Shown here: in pieces, positions 1 through 7,835 of the stretch
How the letters are laid out: each line of letters begins with the position of its first letter
How positions within the stretch are numbered: position 1 is the first letter of the stretch
Assembly: GCF_026011715.1 (NCBI RefSeq)
Contig: NZ_BRVM01000009.1
Coordinates: 99,377 to 163,376 of the forward strand
Length of the DNA stretch: 64,000 bases
Reading direction: 5' to 3'
Source: Cytobacillus sp. NCCP-133
GTDB lineage: Bacteria; Bacillota; Bacilli; Bacillales; Cytobacillaceae
Position numbers and translations under genes: made by a program
The notes under the pieces: model-generated
What the model saw: the letters and a program-made list of their open reading frames with translations, nothing else
Databases searched by the model: none
Told to the model about the DNA's origin: nothing

Positions 1-522
1 AAATTCCTGCAGGATGCCATTTTCATCGACAACAGCAATGCCCTCATAGGCACTTTCCAAAATGGCGCCAAGAGCACCGGTGGAATTATGCTGCTGCTTC
101 AGCTTGTAAATATACTTGGAAAGCCCATCAAGGATATCCCTCGCTGTCAGGATGCCAAGCAGCTTTCCATCCTCCCCCATAACCGGCAGCTGATCATACG
201 GAAGCGAAAACACATCAAGAATGGAATCATCCGGCCTGATGGCAGCCAGATTTGCCTTAGGTATGCTGCCGATCAGATCGTCTCCTTGATTGCCCTGTGC
301 AAAATAGTTTATGAGCTTTCTCGACGTAATCATCCCAATCAGCCGATTGGTCTCATCCACCACCGGCAAACTGTCAAGGTGCAGCTGCACCATCATTTGA
401 GAAGCCTCCCTTAATGTCTGCCCCGGCTGAATGCAATAAGGGCTGGGTGTCATCCAGTTCTTCACATGAAAGAGTTCATCGCTATGCAGTTCTTGATTCT
501 TATCAGATACAGCTTGAGACAA
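1..522 (-). CDS. CBS-CBS-PAS sigma-54-dependent transcriptional regulator, partial (left edge)
   Basis: Two consecutive CBS domains (roughly residues 20-75 and 85-140, each ending in a hydrophobic G-M/L-I/L-T segment) are followed by the start of a PAS-like segment (AYEGIAVVDENGILQEF), where the window ends. CBS-CBS-PAS is the usual N-terminus of a class of enhancer-binding activators that continue with AAA+ and Fis-type HTH domains; those parts are outside the window, so the sigma-54 link is inferred from architecture. The ATG at 537 lacks a ribosome binding site, whereas GGAGGGG lies 6 bases before a TTG at 522, so TTG is taken as the start. The gene lies downstream of, and in the same direction as, the GntP permease gene, which it may control. 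No sigma-54 promoter was found near either gene. Confidence 0.75.
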   Translation of the reverse strand, partial: MSQAVSDKNQELHSDELFHVKNWMTPSPYCIQPGQTLREASQMMVQLHLDSLPVVDETNRLIGMITSRKLINYFAQGNQGDDLIGSIPKANLAAIRPDDSILDVFSLPYDQLPVMGEDGKLLGILTARDILDGLSKYIYKLKQQHNSTGALGAILESAYEGIAVVDENGILQEF

Positions 523-629
523 GTCGGACCCCTCCATCAGTCTTAATTTTCTAAATTATAACACTTCTTAAGAACGGCAAAAACTAGCGGTTGTTGACAG
601 ATTCGAAAACCGGATGTGTTGCGGCCAAT

Positions 630-794
630 TGTGAACTTTGCAAATAGAACATCGAAACCTGCAAATAGGGAGCGTAATTTTGCAAATAGGGAGCGTAATT
701 TTGCAAATAGGGAGCGTAATTTTGCAAATAGACTGTGGGAACCTGCAAATAGAATGACCTATTTTGCAAATAGAACCGGAAAACCTGCAAATAG
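630..794 (+). repeat. 21-bp-period tandem array (8 GCAAATAG units) with GTGAAC leader
   Basis: GCAAATAG recurs at 640, 661, 682, 703, 724, 745, 766 and 787, an exact 21-bp step. The 13 bases between cores vary, apart from three near-identical middle units. The array starts with AATTGTGAACTTTGCAAATAG-like sequence (leader near 630). Related arrays lie at 23067, 37602 and 40003. It occupies the gap between the GntP gene and the CBS regulator; nothing else is recognised in 538-832. Confidence 0.9.
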
Positions 795-832
795 ACCACT
801 CCGAACAACGAATGCCATCAAATTTATAAAAA

Positions 833-864
833 GAAAGACAGAGAGCACTCCCCTCTGTCTTTCC
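833..864 (-). terminator. Terminator of the GntP permease gene
   Basis: AAAGACAGAG and CTCTGTCTTT form a hairpin directly after the permease stop codon, followed on the minus strand by a T-rich run. Confidence 0.75.
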
Positions 865-875
865 GCCAATACCAT

Positions 876-2186
876 TTAGAAAATCGAGAACAGCACAACG
901 GCCAGAATGACACCCAGGATCGGCACAACAACTGTCAATGCACCAAATGCAGGGTATGCATCCTTATGGGATTCACCGGCAATCGCACGAATGGTCGTAA
1001 CAACGTAGCCGCCATGCGGCAGAGAATCAATAGATCCGGAAGAAATCGCCACAACACGGTGAAGCTCACTTGCATTAACACCCATATCCAGATAATGCGG
1101 GGCAAGCAGCGGCAGCGCGATGGATTGCCCGCCGGATGCGGATCCAGTCAGGCCGGCAATAACAGATACTGCGAGGGCTCCTCCGATTAATGGGCTTCCC
1201 GGAATGCTTGTCATTACATCAACCGCACTGGCAAATGCAGGTGTCGCTTTGGCCACCCCGCCAAAGCCTACAACGGCAGATGTATTGGCAATCGCGATCA
1301 ATGCGCCAATCGTTCCTTCAGACGCGGCTCCCCATACATTGGTAAAGTACTTCCGGTTAAGAATATAAGTTGCAAAGCAGCCGCTCAATAAGGCAATGAT
1401 CAGGGCTGACTGTGCTAATGAATCATGGAAGATAAATGAAATCACTAGCACGACCAAAAGCGGAATCATACTTAACAGAGGGCTTGGCAGATTTTCACGA
1501 ATCAAGGTAGAATCCGTTTCCCTTGCCTCAAATTTCTCCCCATTGCGGACAGCTTTATTGATCATCTTCTTAAGCCACCAATAACCAAATGCCATCATAA
1601 AGACAGCAACAATGAAGCTGACCTCCCAGCCTGCATACGGAGAAGTTCCCAGGAACTCAATCGGAATCCAGTTCTGGATTTCCGGTGAACCAGCTGATGT
1701 CATGGTAAATGTAGTCGAACCGAAGGCAAGAGCTGCCGGTATAAACCTTCTTGGCAGGTTAGCTTCCTTAAATAGACTCAATGCCATTGGATAAACGGAA
1801 AACGCCACGACAAACAGACTCACGCCGCCATAGGTTAAGACCGCACAGGCAATCACTACCGCTAAAGCCGCCCGCTTCATGCCAATTTTATCGATAATCC
1901 ATTTCGACACACTGTCTGCAGCTCCGCTGTCTTCCATTAACTTTCCGAAAATGGCCCCAAATAAGAACATCAAATACCAGGATGTGATAAATCCGGCAAA
2001 TCCGTTCATGTAATTCGTTAAAAAATTGGCTTCCCCTTCGGCCGCCACCTGCGGAAAAATTGGCAATCCGCTAAATATTGCAACAATAAAAGCTGCAAGA
2101 GGGGCAGCAAGCAGCAGGTTCATCCCTCTCATCGTCAAGTAGATGAGCAGGATTATCCCCCCAAGCAATCCAATCATACTAAGCAT
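876..2186 (-). CDS. GntP family permease
   Basis: This 436-residue protein is almost entirely hydrophobic, with about 12 membrane segments and the usual family length. The N-terminus (MLSMIGLLGGIILLIYLTMR) and the conserved STFTMTSAGSPEIQNWIP region resemble the gluconate permease family (GntP), proton symporters for sugar acids and small hydroxy acids such as 3-hydroxybutyrate. The start is an ATG preceded by AGGAGGATTCT. It lies downstream of the LacI gene, separated by a 280-bp repeat, and upstream of the CBS-PAS regulator on the same strand. The neighbouring dehydrogenases suggest a hydroxy-acid substrate; this is inference. Specificity cannot be read from the sequence. Confidence 0.85.
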   Translation of the reverse strand: MLSMIGLLGGIILLIYLTMRGMNLLLAAPLAAFIVAIFSGLPIFPQVAAEGEANFLTNYMNGFAGFITSWYLMFLFGAIFGKLMEDSGAADSVSKWIIDKIGMKRAALAVVIACAVLTYGGVSLFVVAFSVYPMALSLFKEANLPRRFIPAALAFGSTTFTMTSAGSPEIQNWIPIEFLGTSPYAGWEVSFIVAVFMMAFGYWWLKKMINKAVRNGEKFEARETDSTLIRENLPSPLLSMIPLLVVLVISFIFHDSLAQSALIIALLSGCFATYILNRKYFTNVWGAASEGTIGALIAIANTSAVVGFGGVAKATPAFASAVDVMTSIPGSPLIGGALAVSVIAGLTGSASGGQSIALPLLAPHYLDMGVNASELHRVVAISSGSIDSLPHGGYVVTTIRAIAGESHKDAYPAFGALTVVVPILGVILAVVLFSIF

Positions 2187-2201
2187 AGAATCCTCCTATC
2201 C

Positions 2202-2483
2202 GAAAAGCGTAAGGCGCCCGCCTATAAGAACGCAGACTAAAACCGCTACGTCCTGTGGCAACGTCTGCATGACCCGCATCCTCGCAAAAGCTGCCGCTTT
2301 CGGTCGTGCGGTGCTTATCCTCAAAAAAAGCTACCGCTTTTTACTTCGTGCCAAAAGATTTGCTGACGAAGCCTTCCTATTCCTGCGGGCCTCAAGCATA
2401 AGACAAGCCGGATGAAAGGTTGTACTTTAACCTTTTGGACGGATTGGCTTAGACCCGAGAGCCGATGGCGCCTGGAGCTAGAC
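2202..2483. repeat. Dispersed Bacillaceae intergenic repeat, long form
   Basis: This non-coding block fills the gap between the GntP and LacI genes. It shares long near-identical segments with the block at 10938-11121 (GAACGCAGACTAA, CGTCCTGTGGCAACGTCTG, CTCAAGCATAAGAC, CTTTTGGACGGATTGGCTTA, GATGGCGCC, GCTAGACA). Relative to that copy it carries about 95 extra bases between the CCCGCATC and CTGCGGGCC segments. GGCGCC near both ends and several internal inverted segments suggest a folded, MITE-like element. Confidence 0.7.
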
Positions 2484-2516
2484 ATTAATCAAATTTCAAA
2501 GGCACTAAAATCGGAT

Positions 2517-3536
2517 TTATGAAAACCCCTTCCTTCTGTCCTTTACGGATCCTCTTTCGACCAAATGCCCTTCTACCCGCTGGATTTCAGGGGCGTCAAT
2601 GTCCCCGTTAATATGCTCCAGCAGAAGGCTGATCGAATCATTGACCATTTCATCAATCGGCTGATGCCACGTGGTTAATTCATAGGAAGACCAATCTGAC
2701 ATGGCTACATTGTCAAAGCCCACAATGGAAAGATCCTCAGGAATTCGGATTCCCTGTTTTTTCAGATAGTCCATTGCACCAAAAGCGGATATATCATTTG
2801 CACAGAAGAGAGCATCTATCCTTTTATCGCGTTTCAGCAACTTTTCCGCTGCTGCAAATCCTCCTTCATATGAATAAAGACCGTTTTCCGTTAAAAAGGA
2901 AGAAATGCCGTGTTCAGCCAAAGCCTCCCGGAAGCCATTTTTTCGATCAACTGTTGTGGAAGTATTCATCGGTCCGGAGATAAAGGCGAGATTTTCATGT
3001 CCCTTTTCTATCAGGTAGTGCCCAATCCTTTTCCCGGCAGCAAAGTTATCGCACACAACAGCACTGCTTAAGGAATCGTTCACATATCGGTTAAACAGGA
3101 CGACCGAGATGCCATTGCGGGTAAACTTCTGTACAGTCGATGAGGTCAAAAGTGCATCCGTAATGATGGCTCCCTCCACACTGTACTCAATTAAATGGCT
3201 CACTTCATCCTCTTGGATCTCGTTATTCTGGGAGTTGATAAACATCACCTTGTACCCTTTTTCGGCCAGCGTGCTGTAAAATTTATCGAGAACTTCCGGA
3301 TAAAAAGGGTTCTGGATATTCCGCATCACAATGCCGATGATGCGGGACTGATTGGTAATCAGGCCCCGCGCAATGGCATTCGGCTGATATCCGAGCTGTT
3401 CTGCAGCCTCCAGAATAAGCTTTTTCTTTTTCGAAGAGATACTTGAATTTTCACTAAAAGCCCTGGACACGCTCGATTGGGAAACACCCGCCAGCCGAGC
3501 GACATCCATAGCTGTCACTTTTTTATTTTTCAACAC
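2517..3536 (-). CDS. LacI family transcriptional regulator
   Basis: The 339-residue protein has an N-terminal LacI helix-turn-helix (AMDVARLAGVSQSSVSRAFS, with hinge sequence YQPNAIARGL) followed by a periplasmic-binding-protein-like effector domain (RIIGIVMRNIQNPFYPEVL, DALFCANDISAFGAMDYL, DLSIVGFDNVAMSDW). The start is a GTG with GGAGGAACAT just before it. It sits 48 bases downstream of the histidinol-dehydrogenase-like gene and probably belongs to that operon. Two near-identical LacI-type operators (4895-4910 and 6672-6687) in the same operon are the likely binding sites. The effector is unknown. Confidence 0.9.
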   Translation of the reverse strand: MLKNKKVTAMDVARLAGVSQSSVSRAFSENSSISSKKKKLILEAAEQLGYQPNAIARGLITNQSRIIGIVMRNIQNPFYPEVLDKFYSTLAEKGYKVMFINSQNNEIQEDEVSHLIEYSVEGAIITDALLTSSTVQKFTRNGISVVLFNRYVNDSLSSAVVCDNFAAGKRIGHYLIEKGHENLAFISGPMNTSTTVDRKNGFREALAEHGISSFLTENGLYSYEGGFAAAEKLLKRDKRIDALFCANDISAFGAMDYLKKQGIRIPEDLSIVGFDNVAMSDWSSYELTTWHQPIDEMVNDSISLLLEHINGDIDAPEIQRVEGHLVERGSVKDRRKGFS

Positions 3537-3584
3537 ATGTTCCTCCTGCCTGAATCTAGACAGAGAAATTATAACAGATTTCGA

Positions 3585-4868
3585 TTACTTCACGAGTCTG
3601 CTGTAGAGCTTAACGCGAAGATCTGCCTGCGCCTGGTGGCCTTTAAAGCCTTCAAGGTCGCATAGACGGGATGCATATTCACCGATTTTCGCACTCGCTT
3701 CAGGAGTCGTTCTCTGGTAGGTGCAGGTTTTCAGGAATTTTCCAACCCATAGTCCGCCAGTATAGCGCGCTGCCTTTTTCGTTGGAAGGGTATGGTTTGT
3801 TCCAATAACTTTATCCCCGTAAGCAACATTTGTTTCAGGCCCAAGGAAAAGCGCACCGTAGTTTGTCATGTTTTCAAGGAAGTAGTTTGGATCTTCTGTT
3901 AAAACCTCCACATGCTCATAAGCCAATTGATCCGCTTCCGCAACTGCTTCTTCCAGGCTGTCAACTAGGATGATCGAACCGTAGTCCTTCCATGCAACAC
4001 CTGCAACATCTGCAGTAGGTAGTGTTTCCAGCTGGCGCTCGATTTCTTTTACCGTTTCATTCGCTAATTTCTCTGATGTTGTAATCAGACATGCCGGAGA
4101 GTTCGGTCCATGCTCTGCCTGTCCTAAAAGGTCTGTTGCCACCATTTCGGCATCTGCTGTTTCATCCGCAATGACAAGAACCTCAGTTGGGCCGGCAAAC
4201 AAGTCAATTCCGACTCTGCCGTACAGCTGGCGCTTCGCTTCCGCCACAAATGCATTACCTGGTCCTACCAGCATATCAACCGGCTCGAAGGTTTCTGTTC
4301 CAAGTGCCATCGCACCCATCGCCTGGATTCCGCCCAGAATGTAAATTTCGTCAGCGCCGGCAAAATGCATTGCCGCAACGGTTGCAGAAGGAATTTCCCC
4401 TTTAATCGGAGGCGTGCAGGCCATCACGCGCTTAACGCCCGCTACTTTAGCAGTCAAAACACTCATGTGGGAGGATGCAACCATTGGATAGCGTCCGCCA
4501 GGAATGTAGCAGCCGACACTGTTTACCGGGATGTTTTTGTGTCCAAGGAACACGCCAGGAAGTGTTTCTACTTCAATGTCCTTTAGTGCTGCTTTTTGAT
4601 GCTCAGCGAAATTGCGGATCTGCTCCTGAGCAAATTTGATGTCATTAATTGTTTGTTCAGGTAAAGATGCCACGATCTCCTGAATTTGCTCTTCAGATAA
4701 TCTGAATTGCTCCGGTGACCACTTGTCAAACTGCTCGGAAAGCTTGCGGACCTCTGCATCTCCGTTTTCTTCGATGTTTTTTAGAACCTCACTTACCGCT
4801 TCTCTTACTTTAACGTCTGCTTCCTGTACCTCTTGATCGTTCTTGCCTTGTTTTAAGAAAGTTGCCAT
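3585..4868 (-). CDS. Histidinol dehydrogenase family protein, catabolic paralogue
   Basis: The 427-residue protein belongs to the HisD fold. Visible family residues are the zinc-ligand candidates in [27 protein letters not shown] and EGFKGHQAQ, the catalytic EH pair in AYEHVEVL and the NAD-site [13 protein letters not shown] segment. The start at 4868 has AGGAG 9 bases upstream; the in-frame start 42 bases earlier lies inside the operator at 4895-4910. It is not in a histidine operon: it sits between an SDR and a LacI regulator. HisD paralogues in such contexts include the sulfopropanediol dehydrogenase HpsN, which oxidises an alcohol to an acid. No sulfonate lyase gene is nearby, so the substrate stays open. 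Confidence 0.85.
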   Translation of the reverse strand: MATFLKQGKNDQEVQEADVKVREAVSEVLKNIEENGDAEVRKLSEQFDKWSPEQFRLSEEQIQEIVASLPEQTINDIKFAQEQIRNFAEHQKAALKDIEVETLPGVFLGHKNIPVNSVGCYIPGGRYPMVASSHMSVLTAKVAGVKRVMACTPPIKGEIPSATVAAMHFAGADEIYILGGIQAMGAMALGTETFEPVDMLVGPGNAFVAEAKRQLYGRVGIDLFAGPTEVLVIADETADAEMVATDLLGQAEHGPNSPACLITTSEKLANETVKEIERQLETLPTADVAGVAWKDYGSIILVDSLEEAVAEADQLAYEHVEVLTEDPNYFLENMTNYGALFLGPETNVAYGDKVIGTNHTLPTKKAARYTGGLWVGKFLKTCTYQRTTPEASAKIGEYASRLCDLEGFKGHQAQADLRVKLYSRLVK

Positions 4869-4894
4869 TTTGATATCACTCCTGTTTTTTATTT

Positions 4895-4910
4895 TTGAAT
4901 ACGTATGCAA
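4895..4910. promoter_or_regulatory. LacI-type operator before the HisD-like gene
   Basis: TTGAATACGTATGCAA is palindromic except for one base pair. It matches the perfect palindrome at 6672-6687 in 15 of 16 positions. It lies between the SDR and HisD-like genes, implying a second internal promoter or a roadblock site. Confidence 0.65.
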
Positions 4911-4924
4911 AAATTGAGAAAAAA

Positions 4925-5686
4925 TTAAATGGCTGTCCAGCCGCCATCTACTTTAATCGTATCACCTGTAATGAACTTGGATAGATTGGAAGAAAGGAAT
5001 AGTGTGGCAGCAGAAACATCCTCGGCATCCGCAAGCTTCCCAAGCGGAATTCTGCTGTAAACTTCCTTTTCAAATTCCTTATCCTCGAACATCCTGGCTG
5101 TCAGTTCTGTCTCGATGAAGGTTGGAGCCACTGCGTTGACATTGATGCCATGCGAAGCCCATTCAACTGCAAGCGCTTTTGTCAGCTGCACCATGCCGCC
5201 CTTGCTTGCACAATAAGCTGCCCGTTTGTAGTAGCCGACAAAGGCCATCTGGGAAGCAATATTGACAATCTTGCCGGATTGATTGGGAATCATATATTCG
5301 GCAGCTTTCTGGCTGCAGAAAAACGCTGCCTTCAAGTTGGTATCGAGCGTGAGATCCCAATCCTCTTCTGTTACTTCCATAGCAGGCTTAGCCCTGTTAA
5401 TCCCTGCGTTATTGACCAGCACATCGAGAGAGCCCATATAATCGACTGCTGCTTCTGTCATTCTTTTAATCTCTGAAACACTGTTCAAATCAGCTGAAAC
5501 ATAGAAGCTACTGCTATTTATTTTTTTAAGCTCCTCGGCTGTTTGCTGGAGAGCTTCTTTGTTTCTCCCCACAATCACAACCTTCGCTCCATTTTCGGCA
5601 AAGGAAAGGGCGATATCCCTTCCAATTCCTTTGCTTCCGCCCGTCACGATCACCGATTTATTCTCAAGGCCGGGAAAGTTCTTCAT
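4925..5686 (-). CDS. SDR family NAD(P)-dependent oxidoreductase
   Basis: The 253-residue protein has classical short-chain dehydrogenase motifs: the cofactor loop TGGSKGIG near residue 16, NNAG in [13 protein letters not shown], the serine in VNIASQMAF and the catalytic YxxxK in AAYCASKGG, ending in [12 protein letters not shown]. It resembles 3-oxoacyl-ACP-reductase/glucose-dehydrogenase-like SDRs used in catabolic operons. The ATG start has GGAGG 6 bases upstream. It sits 21 bases downstream of the 3-hydroxyacyl-CoA-dehydrogenase-like gene, so the two are co-transcribed. It probably oxidises an alcohol of the same substrate as the neighbours. Confidence 0.9.
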   Translation of the reverse strand: MKNFPGLENKSVIVTGGSKGIGRDIALSFAENGAKVVIVGRNKEALQQTAEELKKINSSSFYVSADLNSVSEIKRMTEAAVDYMGSLDVLVNNAGINRAKPAMEVTEEDWDLTLDTNLKAAFFCSQKAAEYMIPNQSGKIVNIASQMAFVGYYKRAAYCASKGGMVQLTKALAVEWASHGINVNAVAPTFIETELTARMFEDKEFEKEVYSRIPLGKLADAEDVSAATLFLSSNLSKFITGDTIKVDGGWTAI

Positions 5687-5707
5687 ACCATTCCTCCATC
5701 AGCTTTA

Positions 5708-6640
5708 TTAGATTCCTAGATCCTTCTTTAAAAAGCGGATTAGCTCAGCTTCCCTTTTCTGATTGTACTCCCTTGAAAAATCCCCGTTCCAATCGTAGTA
5801 TCCTTCACCCGTTTTATCACCGAGCTTCTTTTTTGCTACAAGGTTCTTTAATGTCGGCAAGGATCCCTCTGCATTGGATAAATGCTGGAATAGATAATCC
5901 GAGATGGCCGAAAAGACATCCAATCCGCCCATATCGGCCGTCATCAATGGCCCTGAAACAGGCAGCCTCCGTCCAATACCGTAAGTGACTGCATCATCAA
6001 TATCCTCTTTGCTTGCGATGCCTTCCTCCAGAAGATACTGGGCTTCGCGGAAAAGCGCGTACTGAAGGCGGTTGCCGACAAAACCGGGCACCTCTTTTTT
6101 CACTTCGATCGGCTTTTTCTTCATTTGCTTTAAAAGCTGAAAGGACCTTTCCACTGCCTCATCCCCAGTCTTCTCACCCCGTACGACCTCTACAAGAGGA
6201 ATCAGATGGGCCGGATTCCAGAAGTGTGTCACCACTGTCCGTTCCGGATGCGCAGTTTCTGAAGCAATCTCTGTTGGACTAAGGCCGGAAGTATTGCTGG
6301 CAAGAATGACATCCGGACCGCAAATAACGCCAAGACGCTTAAATAATTCAATTTTTAATTGAATATTCTCCGGTACAGCTTCGATCACGAAAGTTGCACC
6401 CTGGACCGCTTCTTCAACCGAAGTAGTCATTTTGATGTTACCCTGGATTTGGCCAGCCTCCGAATCAGATAAAATACCGTTATCGAGCATAACCTCCAGC
6501 TTCTTCAGCATATTGGTCCAGCCCTGTTCAAGATCGGCGTCACTGATGCCCTGCATCTTCACACTCAATCCGGCCCATGCCGCATTAAGCGCGATCGAAT
6601 GCCCCATCGTGCCGCACCCAAGCACAGCGATTCTCTCCAA
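5708..6640 (-). CDS. 3-hydroxyacyl-CoA dehydrogenase family protein (NAD-dependent)
   Basis: The 310-residue protein has the Rossmann motif GCGTMG at the N-terminus, FVIEAVPE, ILASNTSGLSPTEIA and HFWNPAHLIPLVEVV, then the C-terminal helical domain GFVGNRLQYALFREAQYLLEEG. This is the short stand-alone form without a hydratase domain, a group that includes 3-hydroxybutyryl-CoA dehydrogenase, L-gulonate dehydrogenase and L-carnitine dehydrogenase. The start appears to be TTG with GGTGG just upstream. It is the first gene of the operon, with a LacI-type operator and a cre-like box in the leader. Because no thiolase or CoA ligase is present, a free hydroxy acid is as likely a substrate as a CoA ester. 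Confidence 0.85.
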   Translation of the reverse strand: MERIAVLGCGTMGHSIALNAAWAGLSVKMQGISDADLEQGWTNMLKKLEVMLDNGILSDSEAGQIQGNIKMTTSVEEAVQGATFVIEAVPENIQLKIELFKRLGVICGPDVILASNTSGLSPTEIASETAHPERTVVTHFWNPAHLIPLVEVVRGEKTGDEAVERSFQLLKQMKKKPIEVKKEVPGFVGNRLQYALFREAQYLLEEGIASKEDIDDAVTYGIGRRLPVSGPLMTADMGGLDVFSAISDYLFQHLSNAEGSLPTLKNLVAKKKLGDKTGEGYYDWNGDFSREYNQKREAELIRFLKKDLGI

Positions 6641-6671
6641 TTAGCCACCAACTTTCTGAAATTTCTACTTT

Positions 6672-6687
6672 TTGAATACGTATTCAA
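6672..6687. promoter_or_regulatory. LacI-type operator, perfect 16-bp palindrome
   Basis: TTGAATACGTATTCAA has the central CG typical of LacI-family operators. It lies 32 bases before the first gene of the dehydrogenase operon and is repeated with one mismatch at 4895-4910. Confidence 0.75.
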
Positions 6688-6694
6688 TATACAA

Positions 6695-6708
6695 TGTAAA
6701 CGCTATAA
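6695..6708. promoter_or_regulatory. cre-like box (CcpA)
   Basis: TGTAAACGCTATAA matches the catabolite-response consensus TGWAARCGYTWNCA in all but one position. It lies next to the LacI operator, upstream of the dehydrogenase operon, which suggests carbon catabolite repression. Confidence 0.5.
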
Positions 6709-6834
6709 TTTCAAGCAGAAATATTAAACTATTAAAAGTGTTTGGGAAGATTTCGGGATAAAAACAGCCAAAAATGGTGGTAAGAGAGGGGATGGTGCTG
6801 TAGAAAGAAGGCTGTCTTTTTGGCACCACCTCAT

Positions 6835-6863
6835 AAAAAAAGCAAAACTCATCTGAGCGTTTG
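6835..6863 (-). terminator. Terminator of the thioesterase gene
   Basis: On the minus strand GCAAACGCTC and GAGTTTTGC pair around a short loop and are followed by seven T. It lies 20-50 bases after the thioesterase stop codon. The rest of 6709-6834 shows nothing recognisable except a weak hairpin (GGTGC/GCACC). Confidence 0.65.
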
Positions 6864-6885
6864 CCGCATATTTTAGAAACTCACT

Positions 6886-7299
6886 CTATTCTTCCAAACT
6901 TTCATCTCCATCATATAAATGCTTTTCCAGCTCACCTCTTATATGATTGGGGATTGGTTCAGATCTTTGTGTTTTAAAATTGTAATTCACGTAAATGACC
7001 GTTCCTTTTGCACATACTTGATTGTCCTGGTAAAGCTCCTCATATAGCTCAAAGCTTGTATTGCCTATTCGTTTTACCCAAGTTCTAACTTCGGCATTCT
7101 TGCCAAAATAAATTTGGCTCGTATACTCGACATTCATTTTTAAAAGAATTAACTTCCAGTTATCAAAAGTATGCTCCGGCGTAAAAAGCCTGAACACTCT
7201 ATTCCGTCCTGCTTCAAACCAAATGGGAACTGTCGTATTATTTATATGGCCGACCCCATCTGTTTCAGAAATCCTTGGTTCAATAATCGTCTTGTACAT
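6886..7299 (-). CDS. Acyl-CoA thioesterase, hotdog fold (4HBT family)
   Basis: This 137-residue protein has the 4-hydroxybenzoyl-CoA-thioesterase pattern: an early E-T-D-x-x-G-H-I-N-N segment (ISETDGVGHINNTTVPIWFE) with the catalytic acidic/His area, then a beta-rich tail. The ATG at 7299 has AAGGAG 8 bases upstream; the GTG at 7308 overlaps that site. It is transcribed alone, upstream of the dehydrogenase operon on the same strand with its own terminator. Thioesterases of this type sometimes accompany carnitine dehydrogenase, but the link here is only proximity. Confidence 0.8.
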   Translation of the reverse strand: MYKTIIEPRISETDGVGHINNTTVPIWFEAGRNRVFRLFTPEHTFDNWKLILLKMNVEYTSQIYFGKNAEVRTWVKRIGNTSFELYEELYQDNQVCAKGTVIYVNYNFKTQRSEPIPNHIRGELEKHLYDGDESLEE

Positions 7300-7448
7300 A
7301 TATATCACTCCTTTTATTCAACACCAGTTGTATTTAACTTCGATGATGGACTTCTGATTCCTGCTTTTAAGCTGATAGCATAGAGCGGCTGCAAAACTCC
7401 TTCTTCCACTATGCAGATGCAGATTCCTCTATTTCCACTATTCTATTG

Positions 7449-7580
7449 GTGAAATGTTGATCCATCGCCAAGTGACCGATAAATTGAAATTCTGACCGAT
7501 AAAATGAGAAACTGACCGATATATCGAAAAAGTGACCGATATATGAGAATTCTGACCGATAAATCAAAAAAGTGACCGAT
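7449..7580 (+). repeat. 20-bp-period tandem array (6 GACCGAT units)
   Basis: TGACCGAT recurs at an exact 20-bp step (units ending at 7480, 7500, 7520, 7540, 7560 and 7580), mostly alternating AAGTGACCGAT with TCTGACCGAT. A GTGAAAT leader precedes the first unit at 7449. It lies between the thioesterase start and the chemoreceptor end; the rest of 7309-7762 shows no gene. Confidence 0.9.
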
Positions 7581-7762
7581 AAAAATGACGATCCTCCTGA
7601 AGTAATGAGTAATTGCCTGATTTATCAACCATTTTGGGGATGAAGAACTTTTTTCAAAGATTAGAATCTCAAAACGGCCCTCACAATGGAGACAAAGGAC
7701 ATTTTTCAGCAAAAGGACCGCTATTTTCAGCCGCCTCCTTCCGTAAAAGCAGATTTAACAAT

Positions 7763-7792
7763 AAAAAAGCCTGCTGAACATACTCCAGCAGA
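7763..7792 (-). terminator. Terminator of the chemoreceptor genes
   Basis: GTCTGCTGGAG and TTCAGCAGGC pair on the minus strand and are followed by TTTTTT, about 45 bases after the stop codon of the chemoreceptor gene. Confidence 0.8.
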
Positions 7793-7835
7793 CTTATCAT
7801 TTAGCCTAATTCGGGTGGTACTTGGTCTGGTATCT

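Noticed and set aside
584..879. Long open frames on both strands over the 21-bp array, with heptad-like protein repeats (ANR or YLQ every seven residues)
   Set aside because: A 21-bp period is a multiple of three and the units contain few stop codons, so open frames arise automatically. They are open on both strands, lack a ribosome binding site, and the sister family with a 20-bp period cannot keep a frame.
3585..4868. Assignment as histidine-biosynthesis hisD
   Set aside because: No other his gene is nearby and the gene lies in a LacI-regulated catabolic operon; the family fold is clear but the biosynthetic role is not supported.
6818..6832. TGGCAC as part of a sigma-54 promoter before the dehydrogenase operon
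   Set aside because: The -12 part (TTGC at the correct spacing) is missing and the position is downstream of the thioesterase gene, not before a gene start on that strand.
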